64,000 nucleotides of DNA from Fagopyrum homotropicum (Eukaryota; Streptophyta; Magnoliopsida; Caryophyllales; Polygonaceae): positions 92,001 to 156,000 of the forward strand of contig BSWB01000008.1 in assembly GCA_033239125.1 (NCBI GenBank), written 5' to 3'. Every line of letters begins with the position of its first letter. Within the stretch, counting starts at the first letter, position 1. Of the stretch, positions 12,929 through 23,356 are shown piece by piece. The translations under genes and the position numbers were made by a program. The notes under the pieces were generated by a model. It was given only the letters and a program-made list of their open reading frames with translations. It did not search any database and was not told the DNA's origin.

Positions 12929-13662
12929 ATCACCAAAAATATCACAACAATCTCGGCGGCAACAGTCCTAGACTATTTCTATGTTCAATTCCGTTCAGTT
13001 TTCCTATATATCTTTGAAGAAATCGAAAGAAATCAACCAAAGATATAGTTGAGAGAAAAACCTAGGTTTTGGATTTGAGAAATCCAAAATCTCACTTGCT
13101 TGTTGATTGTGTGCACTGTTTGTGGTCACAATCTTCAATAGGATGACGTTTGCTTCAACTTGGGACGAAGAATCGTGCGAAACGGTTACCGAATGTAGAA
13201 TTGGGGTTGAGGGGTTAAGGGCGTGGAAAGAGAGGCGTGGAAGGAGAGGAAGTTGTGTGGGTTTGTGAAGAAGACGACCTTATATACCCTCAACCAAATT
13301 TTGAAAACCACGGCCACCTGCTACTTCCACGGCCGTGGTTTTGGCCGTGGCTGCTCTCGACCTTGGTCTCCACGGCCAAAAATTAAGAAACCACGCCTGT
13401 GGTTTTCTATTTAAGCCCGTGGAAACTTGAATTCTTGCCAAAAATCCAAATTTGTCGTTCATTTGGCTTTCTTCACTTATCTTGGTTGTTCTTCAAGCCA
13501 GACATCCAAAGACACAAGACATACCGGAAAGAAACCAACAAAAAACAAAACATAAACAAACTACGCTAATCTATTCTAAGAAAAAGGGAAAAATGCATTA
13601 CCTTGGGTTGTCGCACAAGTAGCGCTTTGTTTTAGGTCCGTAGCTAGACCTATCCTTTGTGC
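12929..13662. other. Spacer between integrase and env-like ORF of element B
   Basis: No coding potential on the element strand. It has a cluster of CCACGGCCGTGG-type motifs (perfect at 13327-13338; degenerate at 12857-12898 and 13300-13420). The equivalent spacer of C (21586-22385) has a cluster of the C-type motif instead. Confidence 0.6.
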
Positions 13663-15563
13663 TTAAGTGAGGAGAATTGGTGCTATCTCCTCATTTTGGA
13701 TTTCCGGCAAGTATCTCTTTAGTCGTTGGCCACTCACCTTGAAACTTCCGCACTTTTCACCCCATACTTCAACTGTACCATGGGGAAAAACGTCCTTAAT
13801 AACATAAGGTCCTGTCCAACGAGACTTAAGCTTACTTGGAAAGAGTCGAAGTCTCGAATTGAAAAGAAGAACAAGGTCTCCTTCTTTGAAGTCCTTAGGA
13901 ATGATGTACTTATCATGCCAACGCTTCGCTCTCTCCTTGTAAATCTTGGCGTTCTCATATGCATTCAAGTGGAGTTCTTCTAACTCATTGAGGTCCAAGA
14001 GACGTTTCTCTCCCGCTTCCTTCATGCCAAAGTTCAACCACTTGACAGCCCAGTATGCCTTGTGTTTCAACTCCACCGAAAGATGACAAGACTTCCCATA
14101 CATAAGATTGCATGGTGTTGTGCCAATGGGATTCTTGTATGCCATTCTATACGCCCATAGTGCATCATCTAGATTTAACGCCCAATCCTTCCTTGTTCTA
14201 GAGACAATTTTCTCTAGAATTCCCTTGATTTCTCTATTGGAGATCTCCTCTTGCCCACTTGTTTGTAGATGGTAAGGTGTGGCGATCTTGTGAGTTACCC
14301 CACAATTAGCTAGTAAAGCCCCAAATCGACAGGCAATGAAGTGTGATCCTCCGTCACTAATGATGGTTCGGGGTGTCCCAAACCTTGGGAAAATAGTTCG
14401 ATTAAAGAACTTTATAACCACCATCGCGTCATTAGTTGGAGAAGCACTAGCTTCAACCCATCTTGAAACGTAAGCTACAGCTAGAAGTATGTATTGGTTA
14501 CCACAAGAAGATGGGAATGGTCCCATGAAGTCAACTCCCCAAACGTCAAAGATCTCCACTTCTTGGATGTTGTTTAGAGGCATTTTGTCCCTCCTAGATA
14601 TGTTCCTTGTTCATTGACAAGCATCGCAACAAGCAACAAAGGTTTGCACATCCTTAAATAATGAAGGTCAAAAGAATCTGGATTGTATTACCTTAGCACA
14701 AGTCTTGTGAGAACTAGCATGTCCTCCACAAGGAAGAGAATGACAATGATGAATGACACTTTGCATTTCGTCTTCAGGTACACATCTTCTAATGATGCCA
14801 TCTGGACCTCTCTTGAAGAGTAGAGGTTCATTCCAATAATATTGGCGGACATCCTTAAAGAACTTCTTCCTTTGAGCGTAGGATAATCCGGGAGGCATTT
14901 CTTGACAAACCAAATAATTTACAAAATCAACAAACCAAGGTTCGTTACCTCTAGAAATATGACCTATACACTCTTCCATTAGATGCAATTGTTCGTCCAG
15001 AAAAGAGTCATCAATAGGAAGATCATCATGGGTGACATGTGGTAGACGGCTCAAGTGATCCGCAACTGAATTTTCGGATCCTTTCTTGTCACGAATCTCA
15101 AGATCAAACTCTTGAAGGAGAAGAATCCATCTAAGCAGCCTTGGTTTTGCATCTTTCTTGGCAAGCAAATACCGAATGGTTGAATGATCCGTGTATACAA
15201 TCACCTTCGCTCCTACAAGATAAGAACGAAACTTCTCAAATACATACACGATAGCAAGAAATTCCTTCTCCGTTGTGGCGTAGTTGAGCTGAGCTTCATC
15301 TAGCGTTTTACTAGCATAATAGATGGCATGAGTGCGTCCATCTTTCTTTTGTCCAAGGACCGCTCCCACTACTACGTTACTTACATCGCACATGATCTCG
15401 AATGGAAGACTCTAATCTGGAGGTTGAATTATTGGGGCTGAGATTAAGGCTTCTTTGATCTTGTAGAAAGCATCTAAACATTCTTTTGAAAATTCAAAAA
15501 CTGCATCCTTCATCAATAGATTAGTCAACGGTTTAGAAATTTTCGAAAAATCCTTAATGAACC
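13663..15563 (-). pseudogene. Element B pol: end of RT, RNase H and integrase
   Basis: On the minus strand, 15563-15394 encodes the end of RT up to PPD, then a TAG where related elements have Trp. Next is RNase H (14668-15393: MCDVSNVVVGAVLGQKKDGR, VYTDHSTIRYLL, ADHLSRL) and the integrase zinc-finger part ending at a TGA (RFF*). After another stop, 13663-14583 is an open 306-codon integrase frame. Its catalytic triad is complete: D in VDFMGPF, D in SDGGSHF, and E 36 residues later in SGQEEISNREI. The three stops all fit C-to-T or G-to-A changes, as expected from deaminated methyl-cytosines. The upstream end is cut exactly at the LTR of C. Confidence 0.85.
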
Positions 15564-17328
15564 TGATAGCATGAATTATAGTCTATATTTTGGGGTTTGT
15601 TTGGACGTTTTATCTTTCATAATCTGCATGTTTGTATGTATATTATGTGATTATATTACCATTTCATCTACCTTTGCGAGAATCGAGGTCTACACCTAGT
15701 TTTGTTGTAATCGTAGGTAAAATGGCACGTTTTGCATCAAAAAGGAGCAAAAGGAGTCATGAGTCATTTGGAGCTACATCCAGGGAGCATAGCCATGGGT
15801 TAAAGATTCACTTTGGACCAGTTTTGAGAGATTTCACATTCAGTTGTGACTCACCTCGGTTGACCAGAGATCCATCTCGACCGAGGAGATCCAGAGACGT
15901 CGACTCGACCGAGGCGAATACCTAGGACGCGGCGAGAATATTTTATTCTTGGCTGAGATCTTTTATCTTTGGAAAGTGATCTTATATCTTTGGGCTTGGC
16001 TCCTGAAAGGAAGAAGATCTTATATTTTACCTATTTTTATGGGAAGAGATCTTTCTAAGATATCTTATCTTTGGAGGGTTATTTTCCTATAAAAAGGGTT
16101 GGATTTCCACAAATCCAGCATCCGGCATACACCACTATCGATCCCGCTTACGCCGGAGATCCGCTATACCATCGATCAGGGTTTATATCCGCAGCAGCCA
16201 TTCTCCAGTTGGGAGATTTGAAGAACCTTTTTGAAGGTTGAAGGAAGATTGAAGATCATAGCTTTTATAGCTTTTTGAAGGGTTTTGTAAGATTATCTTA
16301 GATTCCCTTCCTTGTTGTCTTCTCTTGTTGGATTGCTATCCAAGGAACGCTTTTGTTGTGATATTTGATTCAGTTATTGAAGTCTTTTCATTAAATTCTT
16401 CTTGTTCAAATATTCACCTTCTTCCCATATATTTGATTAATATTTTCATGATGATGAGTGGCTAATTTCCTTGTGTGATTCTAGGGTGATTGGCTGAAGG
16501 TTGTGGGAAAAACAATGATAGAATAATCTTAGATTCCAGTAGGATCCTGAAAGTTCAAGCCTTTAACCTTAACCCTAAGCATCTCGTTCAGTCGATGAAC
16601 ATCTCGGCCGGGGTGGAATTCGTCTGACCGAGGTGACTTATCCGATCCTAAACTGAGAGTTAAGTGTTAGAGTTTGCCAAATCCTATTCTTATTACACCT
16701 TTCCTGGTTCAATGCAAGCTTAGGATGAGACTTACCCGGTAATTCCTTAGTTTGTGTACCAACGATCATAAGTGTGGGTAATAAAGGTTTATCCTTTATT
16801 GGGGTTTGAGTGTGCTTTCATCCCATCTTTGTGAGTTAGCCTGAGACTTACCCGGTAAAGGTTGATTCTATTCCCTTAGATGGTGTGTTAGTTTGAGGTT
16901 ATAGTTCTTTATCTTGATTCCTTGAGACTTACCCGGTAATAGGAGTTACGGTTTAGGATTAGTGAGTAGTGAGACTTACCCGGTAATCTATCCCACTTTA
17001 GAAACACCTTCCCCATGGAAAAATCTCAGCTTTGTCCGCTTATCTTTAGATCTTGAGTTGGAACCACAACAAGATGCTTTAATCCCAAGAATTGCATGTT
17101 TGCTTTATTGACTTCTTATTCATCTTTGATTGTGTTAATTGCTCTTGTGGTTAGTATTTACATAAGCTTACCGTTATCGGACTTTGTTTCACTAAGTCCC
17201 TGTGATCGACCCCTGGAATTCCTTGCTTTTACTACGATTGACCCGTACACTACGGGTTCGCATCCTTGTTTTAAGCTTACGTCTAGGGTTATAAATTTAA
17301 AGCTTGCACACACCGTTTGGAGCGAACA
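15564..17328 (+). repeat. 5' LTR of element C
   Basis: Starts TGATAGCATGAATTATAG and ends GAGCGAACA, 1765 bp. It is the mirror image of the A LTR. GAGACTTACCCGGTAA copies stand near 16728, 16848, 16922 and 16971. Motifs of the CTCGACCGAGG type stand near 15849-15915 and 16590-16630. Confidence 0.9.
16088..16096 (+). promoter_or_regulatory. TATA box in LTR of element C
   Basis: TATAAAAAG near the middle of the LTR, conserved in position with 4533-4541 in A. Probable core promoter for the genomic RNA. Confidence 0.6.
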
Positions 17329-17334
17329 AGTTTT

Positions 17335-17352
17335 TGGCGCCGTTGCCGGGGA
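17335..17352 (+). other. Primer-binding site of element C
   Basis: TGGCGCCGTTGCCGGGGA, 6 bp after the LTR end; identical to the site of A. Confidence 0.8.
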
Positions 17353-17454
17353 CTTGGTCTAGACCGAGTCGGTACGGTTTTCTGTTGGGGCACTTGCCCC
17401 CGTGTCTACTAACCACTCTACTTGAGTGACTTTTGCAGGTTCTTTCTTAGGTAT

Positions 17455-20400
17455 ATGCGAAGAACCCGCACTGGGAAGGAAATCGTTCCTTACGATCCCG
17501 AACCAGAAAAGACATACAAGCGACGCTTAAGAGAAGCGAAAATGGCCCAACAAGACAACCGCGATCTTGTTGCCGAGTTGAAAGAGGCGCTAGAGCTGCT
17601 ACACCTCAGCAAGGAAGAACTAAGGCAAGAGAAAGAAGAGAATCGCACCAAGACTGCAGCAATCGAAGCAGAGATAGCAGTCATACGAGACCAGATTCTA
17701 CTTCGACCGAGGGAAGATCCAGTTGCTGACCCTCGACCGATGCAGATCCCAGTTGCTGACCCTCGACCGAGGCAGGTCCCTGTACCTGACGCCCCGGCCG
17801 AGATACTTCCACCTCGGATGCCAGTCCGAGACGTTCTTCTTGCAGGAATCCCACAAACCCTAGGTCAAAGGATGGACCCTAATCAACAACTGAGGCGTCC
17901 AGGAGTCAACCTAGGAAATCCAGCGGACCATGACTACGAACTTCGACCGCAAGTTCTATCCATGATTCGCCAATGCCAATTCGGAGGGTTGGAGAAGGAA
18001 TCACCACATCAACATCTTCAAAACTATGAGATCTTGATGGAGACCTTGAGACCTCCGAGAATTGAAAACAACAACTACAAGCTAAGACCTTTTTACTTTT
18101 CTTTAAAAGATAGAGCTCTTACTTGGTATCAATCTCTTCCTCCAGGAAAAATAAGCACATGGGAGGAGATGACTACGGAATTCTTGACGAAATTCTTTCC
18201 CCCCTCAAAGACAGCCGAAATGAGAGGAAAGATTAATGCTTTCATTATGAAGGACAAGGAGAGCTTGTCCAAGTCATGGGAGCGGTTCAAGGACATTCTT
18301 TTGGATTGCCCACATCATGGGATTCCAAAGTTAGAGTTATTGGAGATTTACTTCAAGGGACTGGACGGAAGCACCCAGTTCAATCTCCAACTACTCTCCG
18401 CCGGTACCTTCATGGACATGGCGATTGACGAGGCTTGGGACTTCATCGAGAAGCAAGGCTTGTATATGGAGAAGTACACCCACCAAGGAGCTGAAGGTGG
18501 AGTTAAAAGAGTCAACTTTCAAGAGACTCAATCCAACAACAATCAACTCACGTCTTTGAAGAATGACGTGAAACAATTGAAGGAACTCTTGGTTGCACAA
18601 ACCAAGAAGGAAGAGCAAGGGAAAAGGAACAACAACAACGGATACCGTAACAACAACAACGGTCCCCGAAACAACAATAGAGGGTCTAATAGCAACAACT
18701 GGAGGGCGAACAACCAAAATTCTGGTAACAATCATTCAAACTCCAACTCTAACGATTCCTCTAACCCTTTCCTCTCTTCCCCTTCTTCTTCTTCTTCTAC
18801 TCCATTGAAAAGCCAAGGGCAAGGATCAAGTTCGTCTCAGCCAGAAAAGAAAGACGCAGTTCTGGAAGCTATCTTGATCAAGCTTAGTGCTATGGAGACA
18901 TCCATGACTTCATTTTCGAAGGCCCAAAAGGCCTTTGAACAACAACTTGCAAGTAGGGTGAATGAAGCGCCAAGAGATCCAGGGAAGCTTCCAGCAAAGA
19001 CGGAAAGCAACCCTAAGGGCCAGATCATGGCCATAACTACGAGGAGTGGACTGAAGACTGCAGATCCAGTGCCTCGGTCGGTGCTAGTACCGACGAAGAC
19101 CACCTCGGTCCAGGTGCAGTCGAAGAACACTTCGACCGAGATGTCAACCGAGGTGGAGCCACAGAAAGCGGAGGGGAAAACTGAAGTTTATATTCCACCT
19201 CCAGCATACAAACCACCACTTCCATTCCCCCAGTCAAGGGCCAGAGCACATCTAGACAAGCACTTTGGTAAGTTCCTTGACTTGATGAACAAGCTGCATA
19301 TTAACATTCCTTTCCTTGATGCCATTCTAGGAATGCCCGCCTATGGGAAGTTCTTAAAGGAGATCCTTTCAAGGAAGAGGAAACTAGAAGACTTTGGTGA
19401 AGTTAGGATGACATCTAAATCTTCGGAGCTTATTCAAATCATGAAGGAGAAGATGCCACCTAAATTGAGAGATCCCGGCTCATTTTGCATTCCCATTCAA
19501 GTTGGGGATGTCACTTGTGAAGCCCTTTGTGATCTAGGGGCCAACGTGAGCATCATCCCGCTGGAGCTATGTATGAAGATCGGACTTGGAGAGCCCAAGC
19601 CGGTCAAGATTCGACTTTATATGGCGGATCGCTCCATTACCCATCCCGTGGGCATCTTGGAGGACGTTCCGGTCAAGTTAGGTAACTTCTATCTACCTAT
19701 AGATTTTGTTGTACTTGACATTCCCGCAGATTATCCTGTTCCTATTATTCTCGGGAGGCCATTTCTAGCAACTTCGGGTTGCAACGTGGATTGCAAGAAC
19801 GCCAAGTTAAGATTCAACATTGGTGGAGACGAGGTGGAGCTCGCATTGCTTGCAGCCTTGAAAGGGGAGCAGCTAACTGATGATATCTTCAACATCTACG
19901 ATGAGGAAGAATCAAGAGAATTGGTGAGCTCTATCCTTATTAACGATCCACTCGAAAGAGTTATTTGCTTCAGTTTAATGGAGGAAGGTATAGATGCTTC
20001 TTGTGATGCAGATATACGGAGCTTGAAGGCACTGGAAGAGGATCCAGGAGCTAAAACTGAGAAGCTAACCAAGGAGACGAAGATCTCCAGTTTCGATTCC
20101 AGTTGCAGTACCTCGACCGAGGCACTTCCTGGACTGAGCGAGGCGACTGAAGAACACCTCGGTCAACGCCTCTGCGCCTCGACCGAGGTCGATGGCGAGA
20201 TGATGTCAACTGAGACTACCGAGAATAATAAACTTCTTACTCCTTTCTCTGACATTCATCCTCAGTTGGTGGAACATTCCATCCACCAACTTTCTGATAA
20301 CAAGGGACCTTGGTATGCTGATATTGTGAATTATCTTGTTTGCCAGGAAACACTGCCCGGATTGACGTACTCTCAAAAGAAGAGATTCTTCAAGGAAGTA

Positions 20401-21585
20401 CGACATTATTACTGGGACGAGCCGCTGCTATTCAAGCGCGGACCGGACAGGATGCTTCGAAGATGCATTCCGGAAGATGAAGTTAATAGCGTCATACGGC
20501 ATTGCCATTCACTTCCTTGTGGAGGACACGCTAGCACCGATAAAACATGCGCTAAGGTATTACGTTCCGGTTTCTTTTGGCCCACATTATTTAAAGATGT
20601 ACAAGCTTTTGTTGTCTCTTGTGATGCATGCCAAAGAACAGGAAATTTATCAAGGAGGAACGAGATGCCACTTAATAACATCCAGGAGGTGGAAATCTTC
20701 GATGTATGGGGGATTGACTTCATGGGACCTTTCCCATCCTCCGGAGGAAACCTCTATATCCTTCTTGTGGTTGATTACGTCTCTAGATGGGTTGAAGCCA
20801 TTGCCTCTCCCACTAATGACGCCAAGGTGGTTGTGAAGTTCCTAAACAGGACCATTTTCCCACGGTTTGGAACTCCACGCATCATCATCAGCGATGGAGG
20901 AACACATTTCATCAACCGGAAGTTCAAGGCACTTCTATCGAAGTATGCGGTAACCCACAGGGTATCAACCGCTTATCACCCTCAAACTAGTGGACAGGTC
21001 AAGATCTCAAATAGAGAAATCAAAGCAATTTTGGAGAAGACCGTCTCTAGAATGAGGAAGGATTGGTCCATGAAATTGGACGATGCTCTTTGGGCGTACA
21101 GAACCGCATTTAAGACTCCCATAGGTACCACCCCTTATAATTTAGTATATGGGAAGTCTTGTCATTTGCCCGTTGAATTGGAACACAAAGCATATTGGGC
21201 GATCAAATGGTTGAACTTCGATATTAAGGAGGCCGGCGAGAAGCGACTATTGGAACTCAACGAGCTGGAAGAGCTGCGTTTAAACGCCTATGAGAATGCC
21301 AAAATATATAAGGAAAGGACGAAGAGGTGGCATGACAAGCGTATCATTCCAAAGGAGCTTAACGAAGGAGACTTAGTTCTACTCTTCAACTCCCGCCTCC
21401 GCCTTTTTCCAGGTAAGTTAAAATCAAGATGGACCGGACCTTATGTTGTGAAACATGTTTTTCCTCATGGTGTAGTTGAAATATGGGGTGAAACTAGCGG
21501 AAGCTTCAAGGTCAACGGTCATAGACTTAAGAAGTACCAACCGGAAACTCCGGTTGAGGAGGTTGCACCGATATACCTCGTTTGA
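17455..21585 (+). CDS. Element C gag-protease-integrase polyprotein without RT and RNase H
   Basis: Uninterrupted ORF of 1376 codons from ATG 17455 (MRRTRTGKE). The frame is open 11 codons further upstream but without a Met. Domains, from M1: gag core about 150-330; Asn-rich tail about 385-440; protease motif DLGANVSIIP near 692 and IILGRPFLA near 766; a linker with CCTCGACCGAGG palindromes about 880-920. Then, with no RT or RNase H between, come the pre-integrase segment (PWYADIVNYLVCQE), the zinc finger (HCHSLPCGGH and CDAC, about 1015-1060), the integrase core and its C-terminal domain. The fusion point lies near 20225-20290. Core Asp residues are 1088 (DFMGPF) and 1147 (DGGTHF). Residue 1183, where the catalytic Glu should be, is Lys (codon AAG at 21001-21003). 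The product would therefore lack copying activity and probably strand transfer, though the frame is still open. Confidence 0.9.
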   Translation: MRRTRTGKEIVPYDPEPEKTYKRRLREAKMAQQDNRDLVAELKEALELLHLSKEELRQEKEENRTKTAAIEAEIAVIRDQILLRPREDPVADPRPMQIPVADPRPRQVPVPDAPAEILPPRMPVRDVLLAGIPQTLGQRMDPNQQLRRPGVNLGNPADHDYELRPQVLSMIRQCQFGGLEKESPHQHLQNYEILMETLRPPRIENNNYKLRPFYFSLKDRALTWYQSLPPGKISTWEEMTTEFLTKFFPPSKTAEMRGKINAFIMKDKESLSKSWERFKDILLDCPHHGIPKLELLEIYFKGLDGSTQFNLQLLSAGTFMDMAIDEAWDFIEKQGLYMEKYTHQGAEGGVKRVNFQETQSNNNQLTSLKNDVKQLKELLVAQTKKEEQGKRNNNNGYRNNNNGPRNNNRGSNSNNWRANNQNSGNNHSNSNSNDSSNPFLSSPSSSSSTPLKSQGQGSSSSQPEKKDAVLEAILIKLSAMETSMTSFSKAQKAFEQQLASRVNEAPRDPGKLPAKTESNPKGQIMAITTRSGLKTADPVPRSVLVPTKTTSVQVQSKNTSTEMSTEVEPQKAEGKTEVYIPPPAYKPPLPFPQSRARAHLDKHFGKFLDLMNKLHINIPFLDAILGMPAYGKFLKEILSRKRKLEDFGEVRMTSKSSELIQIMKEKMPPKLRDPGSFCIPIQVGDVTCEALCDLGANVSIIPLELCMKIGLGEPKPVKIRLYMADRSITHPVGILEDVPVKLGNFYLPIDFVVLDIPADYPVPIILGRPFLATSGCNVDCKNAKLRFNIGGDEVELALLAALKGEQLTDDIFNIYDEEESRELVSSILINDPLERVICFSLMEEGIDASCDADIRSLKALEEDPGAKTEKLTKETKISSFDSSCSTSTEALPGLSEATEEHLGQRLCASTEVDGEMMSTETTENNKLLTPFSDIHPQLVEHSIHQLSDNKGPWYADIVNYLVCQETLPGLTYSQKKRFFKEVRHYYWDEPLLFKRGPDRMLRRCIPEDEVNSVIRHCHSLPCGGHASTDKTCAKVLRSGFFWPTLFKDVQAFVVSCDACQRTGNLSRRNEMPLNNIQEVEIFDVWGIDFMGPFPSSGGNLYILLVVDYVSRWVEAIASPTNDAKVVVKFLNRTIFPRFGTPRIIISDGGTHFINRKFKALLSKYAVTHRVSTAYHPQTSGQVKISNREIKAILEKTVSRMRKDWSMKLDDALWAYRTAFKTPIGTTPYNLVYGKSCHLPVELEHKAYWAIKWLNFDIKEAGEKRLLELNELEELRLNAYENAKIYKERTKRWHDKRIIPKELNEGDLVLLFNSRLRLFPGKLKSRWTGPYVVKHVFPHGVVEIWGETSGSFKVNGHRLKKYQPETPVEEVAPIYLV

Positions 21586-22385
21586 GACGCACCATGGTCC
21601 AGCTAGCGACCTTAAATCAAGCGCTTCTTGGGAGGCAACCCAAGGTATTGCTTTCTTTTCCCTTTTTCTAGTTTAGCTTAGATAGTTTGTTTTTGCTTTG
21701 CTTTGCTTTGTTTTTGGCGTTCTGGACAGACAACAGGGAACATCTAAGGAAGGAGCATAACTGGAAGGACAGAAGTTCGAGAATTTGAGAAGACGAAGGC
21801 ATCTCGGTTACTGTCAGAGCACCTCGACCGAGACGATTCTTGAGCAACCGAGGCGACTACGGTTTCTACCGTACCACCTCGGTCCGTACCACCTCGGTCC
21901 AGTCGAGACCATCTCGACCGAGGTGACAGCAGTTCCAAAGACAGTATAAAAAGAGAAAAATTTCTTTTTTTTTACTTTTCACCCTCTTCGACTCGACCGC
22001 GGCGCCCTTCCATCTCGCTCCATCGATTTTCGCTCGTTTTCGAAGATTTCCGCTTCCAAACTGTGATTAAGGCAAAGAGGATCCCAGTACAAGTGCAGAT
22101 CTGCGAAGAAATCGAACGATTCGACCGAAACGAGGTAAAAACAAAACCGAACCCTAACTCGTTTATTCGCTTCGATTTGGGCTTTGGTTGCCCTTGCATC
22201 TGCTAAGGAAAGGCTTAAGTACCCCATAGGAAGCAATTGTAGTGATTTTGGGGGAAAAGAACTGGATTTCTGAGAAGTTGAATCGCGAACTGTTTTCGCC
22301 TCGGTCCAGTCGAGCTGTGTCTCGGCCGAGGTGATTCTTCAGTCTGACATCCCGACCGAGGTGACCTGACAGTGGTAAATTGAAG
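21586..22385. other. Spacer between pol and env-like ORF of element C
   Basis: Non-coding. It is unusually rich in the family palindrome: from 21800 to 21925 and again 22300-22365 there are about ten copies or half-copies of CCTCGGTCGAGG / CTCGACCGAGG. No intron, promoter or other gene is evident. Confidence 0.6.
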
Positions 22386-22866
22386 ATGAGTTCTGACAGA
22401 TTTTTGGCCATTAGGGATAGATCCTCTCCTTCTCCTTCTTCTTCCCATTCTTCCAGACCTTACCGCCCGGTGATCCATGAGCGACACCAGGTGGATTATG
22501 ATCGTATAGCTAGCCGTCCAGTGATCGCACCTCGCTTCCTGGACGTATCCGCTTTTGATTGCCTAGGGGTAGAGGGAGACCTTAGGCGGATGATTACTAC
22601 AGTCGGGCTGGATCAGTTTACTAAGATCCGAGCCCCAGCCTACTTGGAGCCGACCCTAGAGTTCGTTAGCTCCTTCACCTACCTTTCCACAGAGCAGTCT
22701 GTGAAGTACCGGTTGATGAACCGGAACTTCTTAGTGCCGCTCGAGTACTGGAGAGACATTTTCGGCTTCCCGCAACCCACTGTTGTTGACTTCCCCTCCC
22801 GATCAGTAGCTAGGGAGTTCTGGGGGCAGATTGCCCATGTTGTGGAGCACACTGATAGATGGCGCC
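22386..22866 (+). pseudogene. Env-like / ATHILA ORF of element C, truncated
   Basis: Open frame from ATG 22386 (MSSDRFLAIRDRSS). It shares the pattern of the B ORF: LEFVSSFTYLS, VKYRLMNRNF, WRDIFGFPQP, REFWGQIAHVV, DRWRP. The match stops at about 22866, and the frame then runs into antisense gag of D up to a stop at 22985. About 160 codons of an expected ~500 remain. The N-terminus is Ser/Arg/Pro-rich, with no signal peptide. Confidence 0.7.
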
Positions 22867-23227
22867 CTAGCAAAAAGGTTACCTTGGTCAACCATAGCCG
22901 GCAACCGAGGTGGTGGATGTATCTCGGCCGGTGCAACAAGGTCAGGATCCTGCCTCGGTCTAGAACCTGGGTTCGGTCGAGGTAGAATCTGAGCCCGCAT
23001 TTCGGCCATATCAACTTGGATCTCTTCTGTTTTTGCAAGAGTTTCATCTTTTTCTCTTTGTAACACTTCTTTACTCAGCCGAAGTTGTTCCAATGCGTCC
23101 TTCAATTTGGCTTCAAGATCTCGATTATCTTAACAGCCATCTTAGCTTCTTTCAATCTCCTTTTGTATGTCTTTTCTAGTTCAGGGTCGTAGGGAACGAC
23201 TTCTTTCCCGACACGAGCTCTTCGCAT
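22867..23227 (-). pseudogene. Element D gag, N-terminal fragment
   Basis: Minus-strand ATG at 23227 (MRRARVGKE), then a stretch parallel to the first ~125 residues of A and C gag (YKRRLKEAKMA; LRLSKE in A, LRLSKEVLQREKDE here; APAEIHPP). A one-base loss near 23130 (after AKMA) shifts the frame. The fragment ends at the inverted junction with C at about 22866. Confidence 0.75.
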
Positions 23228-23332
23228 AAACCTAAAGAAAGATCTTGCAAAATCACTCAAGTAAAGTAATCAATAGCAACAAGGGCATCAGCTCTAAAAG
23301 AAAACCAAAAGCCAAACTTGGTCATGACCAAG

Positions 23333-23350
23333 TCCCCGTCAACGGCGCCA
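23333..23350 (-). other. Primer-binding site of element D
   Basis: Minus strand TGGCGCCGTTGACGGGGA: one mismatch to the A and C sites, 6 bp from the LTR end. Confidence 0.7.
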
Positions 23351-23356
23351 AAAACG

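Larger units (their letters stand above)
8460..15563 (-). mobile_element. Element B: Athila-type retrotransposon with env-like ORF, 3' part
   Basis: Read on the minus strand: end of RT, RNase H, integrase, spacer, env-like ORF, spacer, 3' LTR. Its upstream half is missing because C inserted at 15564. B in turn inserted into the integrase of K. It differs from A/C/D in LTR sequence and carries CCACGGCCGTGG palindromes instead of CCTCGGTCGAGG. Confidence 0.85.
15564..22866 (+). mobile_element. Element C: Athila-type retrotransposon with RT/RNase H deletion, 3' end lost
   Basis: Plus strand: 5' LTR, primer site, gag-protease-integrase ORF, spacer, env-like ORF. It inserted into the RT of B; the 5 bases before it are gaacc. 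The element is cut off within the env-like ORF at about 22866, where minus-strand gag of D begins, so there is no 3' LTR. A is its closest relative in the window. Confidence 0.87.
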
